DNA of 34,999 nucleotides from an uncultured Oscillospiraceae bacterium (GTDB taxonomy: Bacteria; Bacillota; Clostridia; Oscillospirales; Oscillospiraceae). Every line of letters begins with the position of its first letter. Position 1 is the stretch's first letter. Below, one piece after another: positions 30,639 to 34,999 of this stretch. The stretch spans positions 1 to 34,999 of the forward strand of contig CANPXW010000016.1 of assembly GCA_947587025.1 (NCBI GenBank), given 5' to 3'. Under the pieces are notes generated by a model that was not told the origin of the DNA, searched no databases, and worked only from the letters and a program-made list of their open reading frames with translations. A program made the position numbers and the translations under genes.

Positions 30639-31622
30639 TTATGTATTTTTCGCGTGCATGGCCTCCAGCACGGCGTAGCGCTCCATCTGTAGATGCTTGG
30701 TCTCCTGCAGGGCCTGCTCGATGGGCTTGGTGACCAGCGCGCCGTCGTGGGTGCACACCACGCAGTTGCCCTCGCCCCTGGCCAGGGCCATCACTGCGGC
30801 GTAGCCCATGCGGGCGGCCATCTCCCGGTCCCGGGCGGTGGGGCTGCCGCCCCGCTGGATGTGGCCCAGCACCGTCACACGGGGATCCAGGCCGATCTCG
30901 TCGTGGATGCGCTTGCCGATCTCGTAGGCGCTGCCCACGCCCTCGGCCACCACGATCATGAAATGGGTGTTGCCCATCAGCCGGGACTGGCGGATGCGCT
31001 CGATCACGTCCCGGTCGAAGTCCAGCTCACGCTCCGGTATCAGCACCGCCGTGGCGCCCACGGACAGGCCCACGTACAGCGCCAGGTACCCGGCGTGCCG
31101 GCCCATGACTTCCACCACCGAGCAGCGCTCGTGGCTCTGCATGGTGTCCCGCAGCTTGTCGATGCACTCCACGGCGGTGTTGCAGGCGGTGTCGAAGCCA
31201 ATGGTGTAGTTGGTGCAGCCCACGTCGTTGTCGATGGTGGCGGGGATGCCCACCACGTCCACGCCCAGCCGGGACAGCTCCAGCGCGCCCCGGAAGGTGC
31301 CGTCGCCGCCGATGGCCACCACCGCGTCGATGCCCAGCATCCGGCAGGTGGCCGCAGCCTTGTCCCGGCCCTCGGGGGAGAGGAACTCCTGGCTGCGGGC
31401 GGTGTACAGGATGGTGCCGCCGGCGGCCAGGATGTGGCTGACGGCGTTGGAGTCCAGGGGGAAGAAGTCGCTGAACACCAGCCCGTTCCAGCCCCGGCGG
31501 ATGCCGATGCACTCGATGCCCTGGCCCATGGCGGTGCGCACCACGGCCCGCACCGCCGCGTTCATGCCCGGCGCGTCGCCGCCGCTGGTGAGCACGCCTA
31601 TACGCTTGATCTTCTTATCCAT
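30639..31622 (-). CDS. pfkA: 6-phosphofructokinase (ATP-dependent)
   Basis: A 327-residue PfkA, which phosphorylates fructose 6-phosphate in glycolysis. N-terminal GVLTSGGDAPGMNAAVR, the ATP-site motif GGDGT (105-109; a Gly after the Asp favours ATP over pyrophosphate), the catalytic Asp131 in PATIDND, MGRHAGYLAL and the effector-site region GHIQRGGSPTARDR are all present. Length is slightly above the usual 319-320. GAAGGAGA precedes the ATG. It follows the Nudix gene by 21 bases on the minus strand. Confidence 0.97.
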   Translation of the reverse strand: MDKKIKRIGVLTSGGDAPGMNAAVRAVVRTAMGQGIECIGIRRGWNGLVFSDFFPLDSNAVSHILAAGGTILYTARSQEFLSPEGRDKAAATCRMLGIDAVVAIGGDGTFRGALELSRLGVDVVGIPATIDNDVGCTNYTIGFDTACNTAVECIDKLRDTMQSHERCSVVEVMGRHAGYLALYVGLSVGATAVLIPERELDFDRDVIERIRQSRLMGNTHFMIVVAEGVGSAYEIGKRIHDEIGLDPRVTVLGHIQRGGSPTARDREMAARMGYAAVMALARGEGNCVVCTHDGALVTKPIEQALQETKHLQMERYAVLEAMHAKNT

Positions 31623-31643
31623 GATAAACGCTCTCCTTCAAGC

Positions 31644-32063
31644 TCAAATATCTCTCTGTGCCTGTTCCAGCCAGTCCCTGGCCGCCGCCAGCACCCGCCG
31701 GTCGTCCTCATAGGTGAGGGCTGCGGCCGCCGCGTCAAAGGGCAGCCACTGGACGAAGGATACCTCCTCCTGCTGGACGCGGGTGTCCATGCTCTCGGCC
31801 CTGGCAAGGAAGAACACCACCAGCTTGGTGCAGTCCGGGTACGGGCTGTAACGGATGGTCCGGCGGAATCCGTCCAGAAACTCCACCGACAGCGCCGTCT
31901 CCTCCTTGATCTCCCGGCGGGCGGTGTCGTGTTCGGTCTCCCCGGCCTCCATGTGCCCCTTGCACAGAGACACATGCCCGCCGTGCATGTGCTCCACCAG
32001 CCAGAGGACCTGGCCCTTTTGGACGGCGTATATGGCCGCCCCGCAGCTCTTCTCTCTCCGCAT
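31644..32063 (-). CDS. Nudix hydrolase
   Basis: A 139-residue Nudix protein. The box runs from KGHMEAGE (about residue 35) through ARREIKEETAL and keeps the Gly, the two metal-binding Glu pairs and the Arg of the GX5EX7REUXEEXGU pattern, with Ala in the late Gly position. It probably cleaves a nucleoside diphosphate derivative; the exact substrate cannot be read from the sequence. AGGAGG precedes the ATG at 32063. It lies between a small conserved gene and pfkA, probably in one transcript. Confidence 0.92.
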   Translation of the reverse strand: MRREKSCGAAIYAVQKGQVLWLVEHMHGGHVSLCKGHMEAGETEHDTARREIKEETALSVEFLDGFRRTIRYSPYPDCTKLVVFFLARAESMDTRVQQEEVSFVQWLPFDAAAAALTYEDDRRVLAAARDWLEQAQRDI

Positions 32064-32110
32064 GTCCGCCTCCTGTGTGCTCTCTTGTCAAAACCGCCGG
32101 AGCGCTCGTC

Positions 32111-32329
32111 TCACCACTCCCGCCGCAGCTCCTCTTCCCGAAAGCCATACTCGCTCAAAAACTGCTGTAGGTCCCTGTCGCTGCGTATCAGCATGACCTC
32201 CGTGAAGCGGCCCGTGGCGGTATCCCGGTAGCCGGCCACCTGCTCGCCCGTGCAGATGCTGGCCCGGATGACCGGCTGCTTGCCGGTCCTGTCAAAGGCC
32301 GGCGCGGCCTTTTTCCGTCTGCCGAACAT
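32111..32329 (-). CDS. Small conserved protein of unknown function
   Basis: A 72-residue soluble protein starting MFGRRKKAAP. It has the segments RASICTGEQVAGYRD, GRFTEVMLIRSDRDLQQFL and a C-terminal FREEELRREW. I do not know a function; proteins of this type seem common in gut Clostridia. The ATG lies 4 bases beyond the yeiH-like stop, with TGAGGA inside that gene's end, so it is translationally coupled. The Nudix gene follows 47 bases later. Confidence 0.75.
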   Translation of the reverse strand: MFGRRKKAAPAFDRTGKQPVIRASICTGEQVAGYRDTATGRFTEVMLIRSDRDLQQFLSEYGFREEELRREW

Positions 32330-32333
32330 GTCC

Positions 32334-33419
32334 TCAGATGTTCGTGTAGAATATCCCCGTCAGCAGCTGCATGCCGATGGACACCGCCGTGATGGCCGCC
32401 CAGCAGCAGAAGCCCAGGGCGATGGGCTTGCCGCCCTTCTTCACCAGATCGACGATGTTGGTGTTCAGCCCGATGGCGCACATGGCCATGGCGATGAAGA
32501 ACTTGGCCAGCCACTTCATGGCCGGCACGAACCGGCCGGCGTAAAACACCGTCAGGCCGCTCTCCGGCAGCAGGCCCGCCAGGGTGGTGATCAGCGCCGC
32601 CGCGATGAAGTACAGGATGAAGAAGGGGAATATCTGCTTGATGGAGAACTTGCCGCCCTCTCCGCCGCTCTTTTTCGCCTGCCGCGTCCGCCACAGGGCC
32701 AGCGCCAGGGTGATGGGGATGATGGCCAGGGTCCGGGTCAGCTTCACCGTCACCGCCGCAGACAGGATGCCGTCCACGCCGTAGATGCTCTCCGCCGTGG
32801 AGGCGGCCGCCGTCACCGAGGAGGTGTCGTTCACCGCCGTGCCTGCGAACACCGCGAAGCCCTCCGAGCCCAGGCCGATGCCGTGGCCGAAGGCCGGGAA
32901 GATCAGCGCCGCCAGCACGTTGAACAGGAAGATGACGGAGATGGACTGGGCCACCTGGCCGTCGTCCGCGTCGATCACCGGGGCCGTGGCCGCGATGGCC
33001 GAGCCGCCGCAGATGGAGGAGCCCACGCCGATGAGCGTGGCCACCTTCCCGTCCATGCGCAGGGCCTTGTGCAGCAGGAAGGCCGCGATCAGCGATACGC
33101 TTATGGTGGACACGATCACCGGCAGGCTCTTGCCGCCCACGCTGGCGATGGTGCCCAGGTCCAGGGAGAAGCCCAGGATGATGACCGCCCACTGGAGTAT
33201 CTTTTTGGATGTGAACTTGACGCCGGCGGCGAGCGCGTCACGCCCTGCCAGAGCAGGGCAGACCAGCGTGATGACCATGCCGATGAGGATGGCGAACACC
33301 GGCGCGCCCACCACCTCCAGGGAAAAGCCGCCCACCGACAGCCCCGCCAGCACCGTGGCCAGCCCGGCGATCACCGCGCACAGGGCGATGCCCGGCAGCT
33401 TGGCCGATATATCCTTCAT
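32334..33419 (-). CDS. YeiH/UPF0324 family membrane protein (putative sulfate exporter family)
   Basis: A 361-residue polytopic membrane protein with about ten hydrophobic segments. Family landmarks: VGAPVFAILIGMV, LQWAVIILGFSLDLGTI, the signature GVGSSICGGSAIAATAPVI, AVFAGTAVNDTSSVTAA and FIAMAMCAIGLNTNI. YeiH proteins are annotated as putative sulfate exporters; the true substrate is not settled. The start is the ATG at 33419, eight bases after GGGGGAG. It is the first gene of a minus-strand run that continues with the 72-residue gene, Nudix and pfkA. Confidence 0.92.
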   Translation of the reverse strand: MKDISAKLPGIALCAVIAGLATVLAGLSVGGFSLEVVGAPVFAILIGMVITLVCPALAGRDALAAGVKFTSKKILQWAVIILGFSLDLGTIASVGGKSLPVIVSTISVSLIAAFLLHKALRMDGKVATLIGVGSSICGGSAIAATAPVIDADDGQVAQSISVIFLFNVLAALIFPAFGHGIGLGSEGFAVFAGTAVNDTSSVTAAASTAESIYGVDGILSAAVTVKLTRTLAIIPITLALALWRTRQAKKSGGEGGKFSIKQIFPFFILYFIAAALITTLAGLLPESGLTVFYAGRFVPAMKWLAKFFIAMAMCAIGLNTNIVDLVKKGGKPIALGFCCWAAITAVSIGMQLLTGIFYTNI

Positions 33420-33444
33420 AGTCCCCACTCCCCCTTTTTAACAT

Positions 33445-33473
33445 ATTTTAGCACGTTTCGCCGGAAAAAACAA
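33445..33473 (-). promoter_or_regulatory. Promoter of the yeiH-like gene
   Basis: On the minus strand TTGTTT (33468-33473), 17 bases and TAAAAT (33445-33450), about 26 bases upstream of the start codon. Vegetative type with a weak -35. Confidence 0.6.
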
Positions 33474-33523
33474 CGGTGGCGCATATCCCTTCTCTGTGCT
33501 TTGAAAGCGCCACAGCACAGCGC

Positions 33524-33549
33524 GGGGCGGAGCCATGCGGCTCCGCCCC
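33524..33549 (-). terminator. GC-rich hairpin after the two small genes
   Basis: A perfect 11-base stem (33524-33534 with 33539-33549, loop ATGC), 19 bases beyond the stop of the 48-residue gene on the minus strand. No T-run follows. Confidence 0.5.
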
Positions 33550-33567
33550 TGGATGGGTATATCAAGT

Positions 33568-33714
33568 TTACATAATGTGTTCTTCCGCGCAGTCGTCCCG
33601 GACGCGCATGCCCATGTCCTCCCGGGTGCCGGTGGGATATTTGGCGATGCCGGTGCTGTCGAACCTGGGCGCAAGGCGCGTCTCCGGGTCCAGGCGCGGG
33701 TTCGCCCCTGTCAC
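33568..33714 (-). CDS. Small protein of unknown function, in frame behind the QN-repeat gene
   Basis: A 48-residue reading frame from GTG 33714 to TAA. It includes NPRLDPETRLAPRFDSTGIA, KYPTGTREDMGMRVRDD and the end CAEEHIM. Nearly every codon ends in G or C, as in the other genes here, which supports real coding. It lies in the same frame as the QN-repeat gene, five codons after that gene's TGA, and has no good ribosome site (GAAGG is 12 bases before GTG). It may be translated by coupling, or the two may be halves of one 92-residue protein split by the TGA. No family recognised. Confidence 0.55.
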   Translation of the reverse strand: MTGANPRLDPETRLAPRFDSTGIAKYPTGTREDMGMRVRDDCAEEHIM

Positions 33715-33729
33715 GTCAGGGCCGTGCCT

Positions 33730-33846
33730 TCAATCCTGGCTGCTGTTCTGGGTCTTGTTCTGAGAGTTGTTCTGGCCGTTGTTCTGGGTCTTGTTCTGGG
33801 AATTATTCTGGGAGTTGTTCTGGGACTTGTTCTTCTTATTGGACAA
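33730..33846 (-). CDS. Gln/Asn tetrapeptide-repeat small protein, probably spore-specific
   Basis: A 38-residue protein: MSNKKNKS followed by seven tetrapeptides of the form Q-N-x-x (QNNS, QNNS, QNKT, QNNG, QNNS, QNKT, QNSS) and a final QD. In the DNA this is a 12-base periodic repeat. The start is TTG at 33846, eight bases after GAGG of GAGGTGAT. A near-consensus sigma-G promoter stands directly upstream. Its small size, Gln/Asn richness and promoter recall small acid-soluble spore proteins of the gamma type, but the sequence is not one I can assign to them. Confidence 0.7.
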   Translation of the reverse strand: MSNKKNKSQNNSQNNSQNKTQNNGQNNSQNKTQNSSQD

Positions 33847-33863
33847 CCTTATCACCTCGCCGT

Positions 33864-33894
33864 TAGTATGCCGCGCCCGGCGGGCGGTTATACC
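33864..33894 (-). promoter_or_regulatory. Sigma-G (forespore) promoter
   Basis: On the minus strand GGTATA (33889-33894), 18 bases and CATACTA (33864-33870). The -10 is the full sigma-G consensus and the -35 fits GNATA. It lies 17 bases from the TTG start of the QN-repeat gene, giving a very short leader that still contains the ribosome site. Confidence 0.7.
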
Positions 33895-33945
33895 GGCGGC
33901 GGTCCTTTTCCCAGGGAGAATATTGGCCGGACGGGGGATTTTTCC

Positions 33946-33974
33946 TTGACAATTCCTGCATCTTGAAGTTTAAT
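33946..33974 (+). promoter_or_regulatory. ppdK promoter
   Basis: TTGACA (33946-33951), 17 bases and TTTAAT (33969-33974), matching 11 of 12 consensus positions. It leaves a leader of about 90 bases before ppdK. A short inverted repeat (TACGGC...GCCGTA, 33979-34001) lies near the transcription start. Confidence 0.7.
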
Positions 33975-34070
33975 ATAGTACGGCCTTAACAGGCGCCGTA
34001 TGGGCTTTTCCGACGCGCCGTTTTATCAGTCAATACAATTCACAGGATTATAAAGGAGGAACCCCAAGTA

Positions 34071-34999
34071 ATGAAGTACGTCTATCTGTTCACGGAGGGC
34101 CGCGCGGACATGCGCGAGCTGCTGGGCGGCAAGGGCGCCAACCTGGCCGAGATGACCAACATCGGCCTGCCCGTGCCCCAGGGCTTCACCATCACCACCG
34201 AGGCCTGCACCCGTTACTATGACGACGGCAAGAAGATCGGCGAGGACATCCAGAGCCAGATCATGGAGTACGTTGCCAAGCTGGAGCAGATCACCGGCAA
34301 GAAGTTCGGCGACGCCGAGAACCCCCTGCTGGTGTCCGTGCGCTCCGGCGCCCGCGCCTCTATGCCCGGCATGATGGACACCATCCTGAACCTGGGCCTG
34401 AACGAGACCGTGGTGGACGTGCTCTCCCGCAAGTCCGGCAACCCCCGCTGGGCCTGGGACTGCTATCGCCGCTTCATCCAAATGTACTCCGACGTGGTCA
34501 TGGAGGTGGGCAAGAAGTACTTCGAGCAGCTCATCGACAAGATGAAAGCCGAGCGCGGCGTCACCCAGGACGTGGAGCTGACCGCCGACGACCTGAAGGC
34601 CCTGGCCGAGCAGTTCAAGGCCGAGTATAAGGATAAGGTGGGCGCCGAGTTCCCCACCGACCCCGTGGAGCAGCTGATGGGCGCTATCCAGGCCGTGTTC
34701 CGCTCCTGGGACAACCCCCGCGCCAACGTCTATCGCCGGGACAACGACATCCCCTACTCCTGGGGCACCGCCGTCAATGTCCAGTCTATGGCCTTCGGCA
34801 ACATGGGCGACGACTGCGGCACCGGCGTTGCGTTCACCCGCAACCCCGCCACCGGCGAGAAGAAGCTGTTCGGTGAGTTTTTGACCAACGCCCAGGGCGA
34901 GGACGTGGTGGCCGGCGTGCGCACCCCCATGCCCATCAGCCAGATGGCCGAGAAGTTCCCCGAGGCCTTCGCCCAGTTCGAGCAGGTCTGCAAGACCCT
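34071..34999 (+). CDS. ppdK: Pyruvate, phosphate dikinase (5' part)
   Basis: The first 309 codons of PPDK, which interconverts pyruvate, ATP and phosphate with PEP, AMP and pyrophosphate; the gene runs off the window. The ATP-grasp nucleotide-binding domain is seen: [60 protein letters not shown] and, further on, [15 protein letters not shown] with [15 protein letters not shown]. The ATG follows AAAGGAGGAA. In glycolytic anaerobes with pfkA this enzyme can replace or balance pyruvate kinase. It has its own promoter. Confidence 0.97.
   Translation, partial: MKYVYLFTEGRADMRELLGGKGANLAEMTNIGLPVPQGFTITTEACTRYYDDGKKIGEDIQSQIMEYVAKLEQITGKKFGDAENPLLVSVRSGARASMPGMMDTILNLGLNETVVDVLSRKSGNPRWAWDCYRRFIQMYSDVVMEVGKKYFEQLIDKMKAERGVTQDVELTADDLKALAEQFKAEYKDKVGAEFPTDPVEQLMGAIQAVFRSWDNPRANVYRRDNDIPYSWGTAVNVQSMAFGNMGDDCGTGVAFTRNPATGEKKLFGEFLTNAQGEDVVAGVRTPMPISQMAEKFPEAFAQFEQVCKT

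Noticed and set aside
33438-33674. Alternative minus-strand frame rich in Arg, Pro and Ala
   Set aside because: It runs through the hairpin and the yeiH promoter region and has poorer codon bias than the in-register frame at 33568-33714.
33730-33846. CRISPR or minisatellite
   Set aside because: The 12-base period is a coding repeat of Q-N-x-x codons; there are no unique spacers of CRISPR length.

Overview
The window comes from a GC-rich, low-GC-branch (Firmicutes/Clostridia) spore-former, most like the Oscillospiraceae/Flavonifractor-type gut bacteria. The evidence is a spoVAC homologue, an AbrB/SpoVT regulator, infC-rpmI-rplT behind an L20-type leader, argS next to a ywiB-like gene, a fused FeoAB, Gram-positive AGGAGG ribosome binding sites and lipoprotein signals. 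Genus-level assignment is inference. There are no rRNA or tRNA genes, CRISPR arrays, insertion sequences or phage genes.

Layout. 1-1.2 kb: an inositol-dehydrogenase-like oxidoreductase whose 3' end and downstream spacer are repeated at the left edge, so it probably belongs to a tandem duplication. 1.2-4.8 kb: glycogen synthesis operon glgB-glgA (minus strand) with two tandem promoters. 4.8-6.6 kb: a two-OB-fold SSB-like gene, deoC and a small CmpB-type membrane protein. 6.6-8.3 kb: promoter, L20 leader/attenuator, infC (no ATG/GTG/TTG start), rpmI, rplT, then a convergent AbrB-type regulator. 8.4-11.2 kb: ywiB-argS and a small acidic protein. 11.2-12.8 kb: a YitT membrane protein divergent from a lone spoVAC that has a sigma-G-like promoter. 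12.8-14.6 kb: an autoregulated-looking PadR gene with a DUF1700/DUF4097 beta-repeat protein. 14.7-18 kb: an amino-acid ABC transporter, followed by a lipoprotein that appears to be a circular permutation of the same solute-binding fold.

18.1-21.8 kb: two-component system plus HtrA-type protease. 21.8-25.2 kb: LysR regulator divergent from an alpha/beta hydrolase and an exported flavodoxin/aldo-keto reductase fusion. 25.3-27.7 kb: FeoAB ferrous iron transporter. 27.8-33.4 kb: a minus-strand series (YeiH family, a 72-aa protein, Nudix, pfkA, HTH protein, transmembrane Ser/Thr kinase, secreted duplicated protein). 33.5-33.9 kb: two tiny minus-strand genes, the first a Gln/Asn tetrapeptide-repeat protein behind a near-consensus sigma-G promoter. 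34.0 kb to the end: start of ppdK.

Working together: glgBA, pfkA, ppdK and deoC are central carbon metabolism; infC-rpmI-rplT and argS are translation; the response regulator, kinase and HtrA form an envelope-stress-type operon; spoVAC and the QN-repeat gene are probably forespore genes. The observations most worth following up are the permuted binding protein, the sigma-G-driven QN-repeat gene with its in-frame follower, the exported flavodoxin-AKR fusion and the HTH/kinase pair.
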